Part shown: positions 51,988-60,159 of the stretch, one piece after another
How positions within the stretch are numbered: position 1 is the stretch's first letter
How the letters are laid out: each line of letters opens with the position of its first letter
DNA from: Dyella subtropica
GTDB lineage: Bacteria; Pseudomonadota; Gammaproteobacteria; Xanthomonadales; Rhodanobacteraceae
Direction of reading: 5' to 3'
Length of the DNA: 64,000 bases
Assembly (NCBI RefSeq): GCF_026283965.1
Contig: NZ_JAPDPD010000019.1
Span: forward strand, 1 to 64,000
Program-made: the position numbers and the translations under genes
The notes under the pieces: generated by a model
The model's database searches: none
Told to the model about the DNA's origin: nothing
Seen by the model: only the letters and a program-made list of their open reading frames with translations

Positions 51988-53811
51988 TCACGGCGTTACG
52001 CTGAAGCTCACAGGCCCACTCAGCACACCGTAGCCATCGTTATAGAGATACCAGGCGGTGTAGCTGCCCGGCGACAGCGAGGACGTGTTGAGGGCCACGT
52101 TGCCATTGGCGGTGGGGACATATTGCCAGGTGATCGACGAGCTGGACCCCGGCGTATTGCCGGCGCTGTAGATGCCCACCCAGTTGGTGGCGCTCAGCTT
52201 GCCGCCGGTGGTCGCATAGTCGAGCACCAGATTGGCGCCTTGCGGCATGGTCGGCGTGGTGGTGGACAGCGTCGGTGCTACCGGCAGCGGCGTGGCCTGC
52301 GCGAACGCATCATTGATCGGCGCGGCGTAGGTGTCGTTGGCCGTCAGCGAGGACAGGCCCAGCGCCTGCTCGATGGTGCGGCCCACGCTGAAGTGGTTGT
52401 AGCTGGTGGAGCTGCCATAGCCGGCTCGCACCGCGCCTTGGGAATCCACCAGGATGGTGGCGATGTGATTGCCGGAACTGTTGGCCTTATCCGCGGACTC
52501 ATCCCAGGTCAGGATCAGCAGCGAGTGCTGGCCGGTCCAGGCGGGGGAGTTGAAGATCGGCTGCAGGGTCTGCTTCAGCCAGCCGTCTTGTACCTGCAGG
52601 CTCGCCGATGAGCCGTTTCCCGAAGCCTCGCCGTCGTACCAGTCGTCGGCCGCCAGCCAGGCGAAGTTAGGGGTGCTCGCGGCGGTTTGCAGGTCGCTAT
52701 TGAGCTGGCTCAGATCCACCAGGTGCGCCTGGCAGCGCGCGAAGTCGGTGCTGATATTGGTGAAATTGATGAAAGGCGCATCGTCGGGTCCGAAATACGA
52801 ATCGTAGTTTTTGTTCGTATTGCACGGCGTGCCCATGCCTTGCTCATACGCCTTCCAGCTCTTGCCGATGGCTTCGAGGCGATCGCCGAGATGCGGCGAG
52901 GCGACGTGGATGTTCGGGTAGTAGATCGCGCCCTGGACGAAATTGTCGCCACCCGCGACGGCGAGATAGTTCTCGTCGCTGGGGTGGTAGGTCCCGCTGG
53001 AGTTCATCAGCAGCGTGCCGCGGTTGGCCAGGCCGTTGATGAAGGGCGCATCGGTGGTGTCGCCGATGACCTGGTTATAGGTGGTGTTTTCCATCATGAC
53101 CATGAAGACATGGTCGTAGCCCGGCACGGTCGATGTTGGAATGGTCAGCGCCGGGGCGGGCACCGGGGTGGAAAGCGTCAGCGATACATTGTCGGCATAG
53201 CCGACGTTGTAAGTGCCGCTGGTACCCACAAAGCGCAACAGCACGGAGATCGCGCGCGTGCCGGCGGGCACCGGGTTGCTGATGGCGCGCGCCAGGAAGG
53301 CGTTGGCATAACCGCGGTCGGCCGCCGTCACGGTGGGCACGGTCGCCGACGAACCCAGCGGGGTGCCGCTGGCATCGAGGAAGGTCGCACTCAGCTCGGT
53401 GTGTCCGCTGTAGATGCCGTAGCCGCCCAACCAACCGGACAGCGTGTAGGTCGTGGTACCGGTGTCGATGGCGGCGCTGGCGGCCGACACATCCACTCGC
53501 TGCTGTAGCGCGGAGTCACCGTAAGGGCCGTCGGCGAGAAACGCCTTGCCGCGCGCCGGTGTGCTGGGCGTGGAGAAACTGGCGGCGGAATAACACACGA
53601 CGCTCGGATTGCCTTGCAGCACGGTCCAGCCCGGCACTGTGGTGACCGCGTTCCAATCCGGCGTGCACGCGGCCGCTTCGCCGTCGCCACCGACGATCAG
53701 GTTCGCGCTCGTGTTCGCGCTGGTGAATGGGGCAGCCAATGCGGAGCTGGCCGAGCCTGTTGCAACGATCAACAGGGCGGCGCTTAGCGCCGCTCTATAC
53801 GTCCTTTTCAT
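51988..53811 (-). CDS. Secreted phosphoesterase (phospholipase C/acid phosphatase superfamily) with accessory beta domains
   Basis: A 607-residue protein with a signal peptide (AALSAALLIVATGSASSALA). Residues about 30-215 form a beta-rich accessory domain (SANLIVGGDGEAAACTPDWN). The catalytic phosphoesterase domain (PF04185 type) starts at YDHVFMVMMENTTYNQVIGD, with the family metal-site region in SSGTYHPSDENYLAVAGGDN and ILTWDESADKANSSGNH. A C-terminal Ig-like region (about 505-607, SPGSYTAWYLYNDGYG) follows. It probably releases phosphate from lipids or organic phosphates outside the cell. The exact substrate is unknown. Confidence 0.85.
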   Translation of the reverse strand: MKRTYRAALSAALLIVATGSASSALAAPFTSANTSANLIVGGDGEAAACTPDWNAVTTVPGWTVLQGNPSVVCYSAASFSTPSTPARGKAFLADGPYGDSALQQRVDVSAASAAIDTGTTTYTLSGWLGGYGIYSGHTELSATFLDASGTPLGSSATVPTVTAADRGYANAFLARAISNPVPAGTRAISVLLRFVGTSGTYNVGYADNVSLTLSTPVPAPALTIPTSTVPGYDHVFMVMMENTTYNQVIGDTTDAPFINGLANRGTLLMNSSGTYHPSDENYLAVAGGDNFVQGAIYYPNIHVASPHLGDRLEAIGKSWKAYEQGMGTPCNTNKNYDSYFGPDDAPFINFTNISTDFARCQAHLVDLSQLNSDLQTAASTPNFAWLAADDWYDGEASGNGSSASLQVQDGWLKQTLQPIFNSPAWTGQHSLLILTWDESADKANSSGNHIATILVDSQGAVRAGYGSSTSYNHFSVGRTIEQALGLSSLTANDTYAAPINDAFAQATPLPVAPTLSTTTPTMPQGANLVLDYATTGGKLSATNWVGIYSAGNTPGSSSSITWQYVPTANGNVALNTSSLSPGSYTAWYLYNDGYGVLSGPVSFSVTP

Positions 53812-53984
53812 GGGTGCATGACCTGTCAGCGCCCGTTATTGGGCCGCGCCATGCTCTGCGCTGCAGATGACAAACGTACTCATGCGAGAGGCGCAAAATC
53901 ATGCGGATCGAAACTAAGGTTTCGGTCCGCATCTGCTTGAACTCGGCTTGGGCATCCGAGGCAAGCAGCTCATACTCGACTCGA

Positions 53985-54058
53985 GTAGCGCAGTTGAACA
54001 TCCACTGCGCACCAAATCGGTCCGTCAGCCGGCCGAAGTAGTCGCCCCAGGGCTGCAC
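53985..54058 (-). pseudogene. Remnant of a PhnB/YjdN-type VOC protein
   Basis: Residues QPWGDYFGRLTDRFGAQWMF match the C-terminal strand pattern of PhnB-like VOC (glyoxalase-fold) proteins, which end in W-G-D-x-x-G-M-L-x-D-x-F-G-x-x-W. The N-terminal part of the family is missing: upstream is a partial R2 repeat. Downstream codons run on to 53795 without family similarity. It is most simply a 5'-truncated gene. The start is not a functional ATG with ribosome-binding site. Confidence 0.6.
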
Positions 54059-54062
54059 AAGC

Positions 54063-54120
54063 CCCTGCTTGCAGAGGATGGCGCCAATAGCTCGGCTCGC
54101 TAAGCTTCGACGCTAATCAG
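54063..54120. repeat. Partial R2 repeat (right end only)
   Basis: CCCCTGCTTGCAGAGG and the terminus GCTTCGACGCTAATCAGG are present, but the long arm pair and centre are missing. It abuts the truncated VOC gene remnant. Confidence 0.65.
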
Positions 54121-54225
54121 GAGCATCGATACCGCTTCTGATCGCACCCGTAAGGAAGTCCTCACAGAACGATTCCAAGTGAAAGCCCACTATGCATTGC
54201 CGGCCGCCATGGAGGAGTCGGGAAC

Positions 54226-54702
54226 ATGCCCAACCTCATTGTTGCCAAGTTTGATACTCAATTCGCAGCAGCCTCAGCCGAAGGCAAGCTGCTATCACGA
54301 GGCATGCAGCGCGCACATGTGACGACTTGCGTCGATGAAAGCGTGGGCAATTCAGCGGCAAGTTCAAGCGCGCCGACGTCGGTCGTCTCCAGCATCAGCC
54401 ATCAGGGCCATCGAGAGCATCAGAAGGTATCGGAACTCCGTTCGCCAAGCAGTCTCCCCGGACCGGCGCAAATGGGTCATGCCGTGGTCACTGTGGAACT
54501 GGACGATGAAATGAGTGCCGATGATGTGCGCCATCTCCTGGAACTCGTTGGTGCCAGGTCCATAGAGCTGCTGGATATGAAAGCGCCAACAGAGAATCCG
54601 CTCTTGTGCCCCGAACACGGCACCAGTGCTTCGGTCGATGTAGAGCGCGCCATCTGTGCCACCAGGGGTAGCGAGTCCTTGGGGCCGCATTCTCGGCATT
54701 AG
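54226..54702 (+). CDS. Hypothetical protein with a general-stress-type N-terminus
   Basis: A 158-residue soluble protein. The start MPNLIVAKFDTQFAAASAEG plus KLLSRGMQRAHVTTCVDE resembles proteins in which a short alpha/beta module, shared with YsnF/general-stress proteins, precedes a low-complexity Ser-rich linker (here SSAPTSVVSSISHQGHREHQ). A second similar module follows (GHAVVTVELDDEMSADDVRH with LLELVGARSIELLD). ATG 54226 follows GAGGAG at good spacing. It is convergent with the fasciclin gene at 54805. Function unknown; resemblance is by pattern only. Confidence 0.65.
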   Translation: MPNLIVAKFDTQFAAASAEGKLLSRGMQRAHVTTCVDESVGNSAASSSAPTSVVSSISHQGHREHQKVSELRSPSSLPGPAQMGHAVVTVELDDEMSADDVRHLLELVGARSIELLDMKAPTENPLLCPEHGTSASVDVERAICATRGSESLGPHSRH

Positions 54703-54767
54703 CCGCATAGCGCTGGCCACGGCCATCATCCCGCTACCACTTTCCATGGCATGTTCGATCGAGGTGT

Positions 54768-54793
54768 TGTGGTGAGGTTACCCCCACCACAAG
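54768..54793 (-). terminator. Terminator-like hairpin downstream of the first fasciclin gene
   Basis: TTGTGGTG (54768-54775) pairs with CACCACAA (54786-54793) with extra GGT/ACC pairing in the loop, 11 bases past the fasciclin stop. There is no T-run, so function is tentative. Confidence 0.4.
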
Positions 54794-54804
54794 ACCCTTG
54801 CCGA

Positions 54805-55257
54805 TTAGTGCTTAGTGGGCACGATCACCGTATCGATCGCGTGGATGACGCCGTTGCTGGAGGCGATATCACGCTGGGTGATGTTGGCACCGCCGATGCT
54901 GAGCTTGTCGCCGTCTTTCCTGACGGACGCGGTTTGGCCCTGCATCATTTTCGGTGAGGTCAATTTCTCGACTTCGACGGCTGATGTCCGGCCTGGTAGC
55001 ACGTGGTACTTCAGTACGGAGATCAATTCCGCCTTGTTCTCTGGCTTCAGCCAGTTGTCCAGCGTGCCCTTGGGCAGCTTGTCGAACGCTGCATCCGTCG
55101 GCGCAAAAACGGTGTAGGGACCCGAACCTTTGAGGACACTGGTGAGTTCGGCTGCTTCGAGAGCTTTGCCCAACGTGAGGAAGGAACCGTTGGCCGCTGC
55201 TGTATCGATGAGGTTCTTGGAGGAAGCCTGAGAGGTGTTGGAATCATGATTGGACAT
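54805..55257 (-). CDS. Fasciclin-domain protein, paralogue 1
   Basis: A 150-residue single FAS1 domain. Hallmarks are GPYTVFAPTDAAFDKLPKGT (H1 box) and the C-terminal SNGVIHAIDTVIVPTK (H2 box with I-H-x-I-D). No signal peptide precedes it (MSNHDSNTSQASSKNLIDTA), unusual because most bacterial FAS1 proteins are exported. It has a close paralogue at 57838 with the same layout, and the two share an upstream control module (see 55336-55445). FAS1 domains mediate adhesion or bind surfaces; the role here is unknown. Confidence 0.9.
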   Translation of the reverse strand: MSNHDSNTSQASSKNLIDTAAANGSFLTLGKALEAAELTSVLKGSGPYTVFAPTDAAFDKLPKGTLDNWLKPENKAELISVLKYHVLPGRTSAVEVEKLTSPKMMQGQTASVRKDGDKLSIGGANITQRDIASSNGVIHAIDTVIVPTKH

Positions 55258-55335
55258 GGAGTTGCCTTGAGTGATGATCCGCGTAGCGGATCTTGAGCGG
55301 ACGAAACCGCGACTCCGATGTAGATCGGAGAAGTA

Positions 55336-55445
55336 CTCAGATGGCGTTAGGGAGAGGACCGCGTGGCTGAGACGCCTGCCAAGGAGGAGACTTGCTTTCC
55401 TGGCGCCGTCGCAGCATGCGCTTGCAGTTGTTAGGTAAGGGTAAC
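55336..55445 (-). promoter_or_regulatory. Shared upstream module, copy 1 (fasciclin 1)
   Basis: Block A, GTTACCCTTACCTAAC (minus strand, 55445-55430), then GCGCAT; 58 bases later block B (55371-55336), a 36 bp segment starting CTCAGCCACGCGGT and ending TAACGCCATCTGAG. The start codon is 79 bases further on, preceded by CACTCAAGGCAAC. The same two blocks at near-identical spacing precede the genes at 56510 and 57838. Confidence 0.75.
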
Positions 55446-55458
55446 GTGGCGAACGACT

Positions 55459-56238
55459 TCACTTGCGCCTGAGCTCGTGGAGTTCATCCCAGTGCAGGGT
55501 TCGGTAGTCGAAGTTCGCGGGCAGCTCCGGCTTGATGATCTGGAAATACGGTGAGATATCGAAATCGCGTGGCGCGTACAAGCTGCTGCTTCGTATGTGC
55601 AGAATTTCTGCACAAAAGGTATCTCGCCCGGGATGTTCTTCCGGTATGTGCTCGATATCGGGAAGGATCGGGTAACGAATGTTTTGAAATAACGTTGCAA
55701 TCAGACTCGAGCAGATGGCCTTGGTGGGCTCACCACTGCCGAGCGCGATCATCCGCCGCCGCCAGTGCGTAGGCACCGGTGGCGTCGGCAACAGGTAGCG
55801 TGCGAGATCGAGGAGATTCCCCAGGTCATAGGTCTGGCCAACGTGGGTCAGGGCATCGGCGATCAGCTGCTGCACATCGTCAGGCGTCAAGCCCAGCGGG
55901 CGGCAGATGCGCGTATGCGCGTGCTCGTAGCGCGTTAGAGGCACCAGGCGCACGCCCTCCTGCATATCGGCCTCGATCAACATCGGCATGTCATGCCCCG
56001 TTGTTGCGTGCGCTTCGGCGCCGAGATAGAGGGCTGCGTGTGACCAGGTGGACTGAGTCAGATATTTGATTGCCAGGCTGACCCGCGAAGAACCCTCGAT
56101 CAGCAGTACGTCACCGGGGAGCAATATCGCCGTCATGCGCTGTGCCGGCACCATGGCTACAGGTGCGTAGCGTTTCAATGGTTTGGTGAGGTAACGAGCA
56201 AGCGGGCGTCCGAACAGTCGCAGCAGATAGGCGAGCAT
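55459..56238 (-). CDS. YiiX/YebB-like permuted NlpC/P60 hydrolase
   Basis: A 259-residue protein of the YiiX-type permuted papain-fold family (C92). The His is in STWSHAALYLGAEAH and the nucleophile Cys in TKAICSSLIATLF. The preceding GDVLLIEGSSRVSLAIKYLT is the family's first core motif, and LIEADMQEGVRLVPL is the second. Such enzymes are amidases or thioesterases acting on envelope or lipid substrates. An amphipathic basic N-terminus (RPLARYLTKPLKRY) may bind membrane. Same strand as fasciclin 1, with block A of its module just past this gene's stop. Confidence 0.8.
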   Translation of the reverse strand: MLAYLLRLFGRPLARYLTKPLKRYAPVAMVPAQRMTAILLPGDVLLIEGSSRVSLAIKYLTQSTWSHAALYLGAEAHATTGHDMPMLIEADMQEGVRLVPLTRYEHAHTRICRPLGLTPDDVQQLIADALTHVGQTYDLGNLLDLARYLLPTPPVPTHWRRRMIALGSGEPTKAICSSLIATLFQNIRYPILPDIEHIPEEHPGRDTFCAEILHIRSSSLYAPRDFDISPYFQIIKPELPANFDYRTLHWDELHELRRK

Positions 56239-56323
56239 GAGGCACCCTCTTGAAGCTTGGCTGATGGCATCCTACCGCGCTGCCCATACGCACACCCTGC
56301 CTGGCCGACAGCTTGGTAAAACA

Positions 56324-56428
56324 TTACAGCCGCGTAACAGCGGAAAGCGCATGTTGATCGTACGACGAAGCTACTCTGGGCCAGCTCCGATCGTCTCAGG
56401 CTACGGTTTCCCTTCTAACGCCACTGAG
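56324..56428 (+). promoter_or_regulatory. Shared upstream module, copy 2 (ORF 56510)
   Basis: Block A, ATTACAGCCGCGTAAC (56323-56338), then AAAGCGCATG; 55 bases on, block B (56395-56428), starting CTCAGGCTACGGTT and ending TAACGCCACTGAG. The start codon lies 82 bases later, preceded by CACTCAAGGCAAC, identical to the copy ahead of fasciclin 1. Confidence 0.75.
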
Positions 56429-56509
56429 TTCACTCCGGCCTGGTCGGATACGTGGGCTGCCGTCCGCTTATGACTTGCAGGAGGCAGGTCAACACTCAAG
56501 GCAACGCTT

Positions 56510-56791
56510 ATGTACGCGCTCAATCAAACGAATTCGCTGTACTTCTACCCGCACAAGCTCAGTTTTGGGCCATTCCTGAAAGCGGCTGGCAGTGGGCAGC
56601 ACAATCACCGATTTCCGGAGGACGACGCGTCAGCTACATGGCCACGTGCATCGACCTCAAGCCAGCATGGCCCGCCGATGCCCAAGGTGGACTCGCCGAA
56701 ACAGCTCGAGAAGAACCTGCAAGACTTGGAGGCCCATCGTATGGATGATGACGGTGCAAGGCATTCAAGGATTGAATCCAGCGAGCGCTGA
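56510..56791 (+). CDS. Small hypothetical protein expressed from the shared module
   Basis: A 93-residue open frame starting at 56510 (MYALNQTNSLYFYPHKLSFG). The middle is Ser/Pro/His-rich and the C-terminal half is charged (SPKQLEKNLQDLEAHRMDDD), a plausible helix. No family recognised. The main support is that its upstream region and leader match those of the two fasciclin genes with the same spacing to the start. Overlapping frames in this stretch remain open, so a frameshift or a different true start is possible. Confidence 0.45.
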   Translation: MYALNQTNSLYFYPHKLSFGPFLKAAGSGQHNHRFPEDDASATWPRASTSSQHGPPMPKVDSPKQLEKNLQDLEAHRMDDDGARHSRIESSER

Positions 56792-56837
56792 CAGCACCCG
56801 TTGATCCTATCTATGGCCAGTCTATAAGGCAGCAGTC

Positions 56838-57059
56838 ATGACAACCGTTTCAGGTATGACCACCAATGGTTTTACGTACGAAGGCGACTATGAGCATGCA
56901 AACTCGGGCCGCGTCACATGGACCGCTACGTACAGGCGTGGAGGTATTTTCTTCGGTATGCGGCACGGGCGTATCTACGAACTTCTCGGCGTTCCCATGA
57001 CAGAGGTCGATACCGCTGTGAAGGATGACATCGAGTTCACGTGGGTCCAATCCAGCTAG
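56838..57059 (+). CDS. Small hypothetical protein
   Basis: A 73-residue protein, MTTVSGMTTNGFTYEGDYEH at the start, with beta-type pattern (GRVTWTATYRRGGIFFGMRH) and an acidic C-terminus (KDDIEFTWVQSS). It lies 46 bases after the 56510 frame on the same strand and could be co-transcribed. It has no recognised family, membrane segment or signal. An antisense frame of 84 codons overlaps it; this strand is preferred because its residues alternate as in a beta-sheet and it follows its neighbour. Confidence 0.5.
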   Translation: MTTVSGMTTNGFTYEGDYEHANSGRVTWTATYRRGGIFFGMRHGRIYELLGVPMTEVDTAVKDDIEFTWVQSS

Positions 57060-57220
57060 ATGGATTCCTGGCCGTACTTCGAACGTGTTGTTCAATCCGA
57101 ACATCCATGCATACGGCCTTCGCTGGCGAGAACGCAGCGACGCTTCATTTCAGCGCGCATAGCGGCCCCCGGGCATGTGATTGGCCGAAGTCCGCAGGCC
57201 GTGCAGCGGGTCTTTCAAGG

Positions 57221-57454
57221 TCAGAATCGGTTTGGGTATCTGACGCGATGTAAAAGTTCGAGCTGCCGTGCGCGCTCTTCTGCCTTCTTTTTATCTTGAG
57301 CCAACATCAACTGCTGCCTGTGCGTCAGGGGTACAGGCACGGGAACTGGCTCGACGAATCCCATGTGGCGCGCGATGCGAGTAATGTGGTCCAGCCATGC
57401 CTGGAACAATGATGGTGAGCGAGGTAGTGATGTGCTGTGAGCGATCATGATCAT
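57221..57454 (-). CDS. Small hypothetical protein
   Basis: A 77-residue frame: MIMIAHSTSLPRSPSLFQAW, then an amphipathic stretch LDHITRIARHMGFV, a proline/valine linker (PVPVPVPLTH) and a charged helix (KKKAEERARQLELLHRVR). The C-terminal helix is coiled-coil-like. No family recognised. It lies alone on the minus strand between plus-strand genes. Weak support. Confidence 0.4.
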   Translation of the reverse strand: MIMIAHSTSLPRSPSLFQAWLDHITRIARHMGFVEPVPVPVPLTHRQQLMLAQDKKKAEERARQLELLHRVRYPNRF

Positions 57455-57653
57455 GGCCTTTGCCGCATTTCACTGCTTATCGGATGGCAGCGAGCGTGTT
57501 ACCCCTGCGAACAATATGCGCTCTTCATCATTAGGTGGTTGTAATGGGACGGTGTTTGAAGGAACGATCTTTGGATTGACCTTATAAGTGCTTGTCGTCC
57601 ATGTGTTCTCCAATAGTGTGAGAATCTCTTTGGATCACGCGTGCGCGCCATGC

Positions 57654-57757
57654 GTTACGCCAGCGTAACAACTTCACGCGCATAGTGACTCAGTGCCTTG
57701 AATGTTCTTTGTTGCTTGGCACCTCAGCTCTGCGGTTATCTCCCTAACGCTACTGAG
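57654..57757 (+). promoter_or_regulatory. Shared upstream module, copy 3 (fasciclin 2)
   Basis: Block A is the perfect dyad GTTACGC-CA-GCGTAAC (57654-57669), followed by ACGCGCATA; 53 bases on, block B (57723-57757), starting CTCAGCTCTGCGGT and ending TAACGCTACTGAG. The start codon lies 81 bases later, preceded by CATTCAAAGGCAAT. In this copy block A is a complete 7+7 inverted repeat, suggesting a regulator-binding site. Confidence 0.75.
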
Positions 57758-57837
57758 AACGTCCCCGCGCCATGCCGGGGTTGCGGTTTTGGCCGCCCGG
57801 GATCTGCGTCTGCGGATCCACATTCAAAGGCAATCTC

Positions 57838-58296
57838 ATGTATAGCCCCGTCACTCGTGTTCCGGCCACCAACCTTGTCGACACCGCCGCTGCCCATGGC
57901 TCCTTTACGACGCTGCGCAAGGCGCTGGATGCCGCGGAGCTGACCCATGTGTTGCAAGGCACCGGTCCATACACGGTGTTCGCACCTACCGATGAAGCTT
58001 TCGGCAAGTTGCCCCATGGCACCCTCGAAAATTGGTTGAAGCCGCAGAACAAGGCTGAGCTGGTTTCGGTGCTCAAATATCACGTGTTACGCGGCTATGC
58101 CTCAGCGGCCGACATAGGCACCATGACTCACCCGCAGATGCTGCAAGGCCAGTCCGCCGATATCGAGAAGGACGGCGAGCGGATCAGCATCGACGGTGCG
58201 CATCTGGTCGGAGCGGATATCTCCTCCAGTAACGGCGTTATCCATGCCATCGACGCCGTGATTCAGCCCACCAAGCCGGCAGCAAACACTCAATGA
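57838..58296 (+). CDS. Fasciclin-domain protein, paralogue 2
   Basis: A 152-residue single FAS1 domain, clearly paralogous to the gene at 54805: GPYTVFAPTDEAFGKLPHGT and SNGVIHAIDAVIQPTK. Like that copy it has no signal peptide (MYSPVTRVPATNLVDTAAAH). The start at 57838 is fixed by similarity to paralogue 1, by AAAGGCAA ahead of it and by the conserved distance to the upstream module; the frame is open to 57772. The two paralogues lie in opposite orientations about 2.6 kb apart. Confidence 0.9.
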   Translation: MYSPVTRVPATNLVDTAAAHGSFTTLRKALDAAELTHVLQGTGPYTVFAPTDEAFGKLPHGTLENWLKPQNKAELVSVLKYHVLRGYASAADIGTMTHPQMLQGQSADIEKDGERISIDGAHLVGADISSSNGVIHAIDAVIQPTKPAANTQ

Positions 58297-58507
58297 CTAG
58301 CGGCTGATGCGTGGAAATCGTGGCGAGGCTATGCCTGGCCACTTTTCTTTGTGTGCCCGTCAACGAAATCAGCGGTGATCGCAGGCTGGCGTACCCGCCT
58401 TTGAAGAGGAACGCGATGCTCGCTTTGCCTGCCCTGGCATGCATGGCCGCACCATGGTTGCAGCCGTGGCGTCGGTGGTCATGAGCATTTGGGACACAGC
58501 GCCAAGG

Positions 58508-59314
58508 CTAACCTGAGGTGGCTTTGAAGTAGCGGTCGAAGGAGCGGTTCACGGCTTCGCACGCTTCTCCGATGATGTTCCTTCCCCAGGTGAAGCCGAA
58601 CACGTCGGCGAACTTGTAACCCTGCAGGCGTGACTGGATATTCCTGACGTCGCTCGGTCGCATAGGTATGTAGTTGGGGTAGCTGTACATAAACGTGACA
58701 TGGCGGCGGTCCATCGCGACCTGCAATGCATCACCTGGGAAGAGCGCTCCGCCTTCGCGTGGCCCATGTTTCCAATGAAGGGCCGTGCTGCCGTCAAAAT
58801 GGCCGCCGCAACGAATCAACGTGACCGTCTCTGAAAGCCTATGCTCGTCGCCGCTCCAGAACTGGATGTGTGGCGACGGCCTTAGCACCCAGTCCTTATC
58901 GGCTTCATGCAGAAGGATCGGAACGCCGCCAAAGGCCTCGCTCCATTCCACCATGGCGGCATAGAAATGGGGATGCGAAATAACGATGTAATCCAGCCCG
59001 CCGCGGGCCTTGAGTGCTGCCACGGCTTCGGGCGTGACGAGGCTGAGGCACTCCCACAGGATGTTGCCGGCATCCGTGGGCAGATAGAGCGCCCGTTGAT
59101 TGATGGCGAACGCAGGTTCGAGACCGAGGGCAAGTAGGCCTTCTTCCTCCTGAAGGTGGAGCCTGTGCTCGGCGCCAAGTGCTTCGTGCGTCGTCCATGC
59201 CTGCCCAGACCATCCGACATATTGCCGTTCGTCTTCACATACGGGGCAGGTCGTCGGCGGAACGACTGACTCGGCGAATTGCGTTCCACAGGTGCTGCAA
59301 ATAGGGAAGGGCAT
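58508..59314 (-). CDS. MBL-fold protein with N-terminal zinc ribbon
   Basis: A 268-residue protein. Residues 1-30 form a zinc ribbon (CSTCGTQF and CPVCEDERQY). A metallo-beta-lactamase fold follows, with YIVISHPHFYAAMVEW where HxHxDH normally stands, then CGGHFDGSTALHW and LFPGDALQ. The first two metal His are kept, but the Asp-His of the canonical motif are not, so metal content may differ from typical MBL hydrolases. Its substrate is unknown. It has no operon partner. Confidence 0.8.
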   Translation of the reverse strand: MPFPICSTCGTQFAESVVPPTTCPVCEDERQYVGWSGQAWTTHEALGAEHRLHLQEEEGLLALGLEPAFAINQRALYLPTDAGNILWECLSLVTPEAVAALKARGGLDYIVISHPHFYAAMVEWSEAFGGVPILLHEADKDWVLRPSPHIQFWSGDEHRLSETVTLIRCGGHFDGSTALHWKHGPREGGALFPGDALQVAMDRRHVTFMYSYPNYIPMRPSDVRNIQSRLQGYKFADVFGFTWGRNIIGEACEAVNRSFDRYFKATSG

Positions 59315-59634
59315 GGTTAACCACTAAAGGCGGATTTGGCGGGGAAGTGAAGCACGTTTGAAAGAGAGATCACATGGTGGTGCTGGTCGTCTCGGTCTGT
59401 TGTGCCAGATGGTAGCGTCACGGTCGCTGGTTGTGATCGATATCCGAGATGACCGCGCACGACTCGGCGCGATCAGCGGAGCATGAAGCACCGGCCGCCG
59501 CGTTGAATGGCCATGGCCGGGATAGTGCTAGCATCGCGGAAACTCACACGGACACCGCTCCGTCACTTGAGGGCAAGCTCCGGTCTGAGCACCGACTCTG
59601 CCGCAGCCTCTGCCGTTGTACGTTGGAGCACCGC

Positions 59635-60018
59635 ATGAACACGCCTCAGCCTGTAGCTCACCCTGTCCATTTTGGACGTATAGCACCGACTGTGACGGTT
59701 TCGGATATCGAGCGAGCTGTTCGCTTCTATACCGAAGTTCTTGGCTTTACCAAAGTATTCGAGAATGGTTCGCCGGTCGGATTCGTTATCCTCAAGAAGG
59801 ATGCGGCTGAGCTCCATTTATCGCTTTCAAAGCGGCATAAGGCGACTGCTCAGAATGTGGCTCACCTTATGGTGTCGGAGGCAGCTGCGCTGTACGCACA
59901 GCTCGAACAGAGCCAGGTCAGAATCATCAAGGCCATTCGCGATGCGGATTTCGGCCTCAGATGTTTCGTCTTCGCAGACCCGGACGGCAATCGCATTGAT
60001 GTCGGCCAGAGCATATAG
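59635..60018 (+). CDS. VOC-family (glyoxalase/bleomycin resistance-like) protein
   Basis: A 127-residue protein with the VOC fold: ITPTVTVSDIERAV-like N-terminus (IAPTVTVSDIERAVRFYTEV), then LGFTKVFENGSPVGFVILKK, and the C-terminal FVFADPDGNRIDVGQS with the metal-type Glu replaced. It resembles bleomycin-resistance-type binding proteins. The start is ATG 59635, 8 bases after TTGGAG; the frame is open to 59449 but that extension is not VOC-like. The preceding 320 bp after the MBL gene hold no other gene I can support. Confidence 0.8.
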   Translation: MNTPQPVAHPVHFGRIAPTVTVSDIERAVRFYTEVLGFTKVFENGSPVGFVILKKDAAELHLSLSKRHKATAQNVAHLMVSEAAALYAQLEQSQVRIIKAIRDADFGLRCFVFADPDGNRIDVGQSI

Positions 60019-60159
60019 CGCGACGGATGGAAGTGTGAGTGGCGACAGGACTGGTGGGGAACGATGTCGCGAGCACCCATCCCTCACCCCAGCCCTCTTC
60101 CCGGCGGGGAGCAGAAGCATGCTCGCGCACACGTTGAGATGTGCACAGGAGACAGGTCC

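Noticed and set aside
54364-54747. Antisense 127-codon frame over the stress-type protein
   Set aside because: The sense protein has a ribosome-binding site and repeated alpha/beta modules; the antisense frame has no recognisable pattern.
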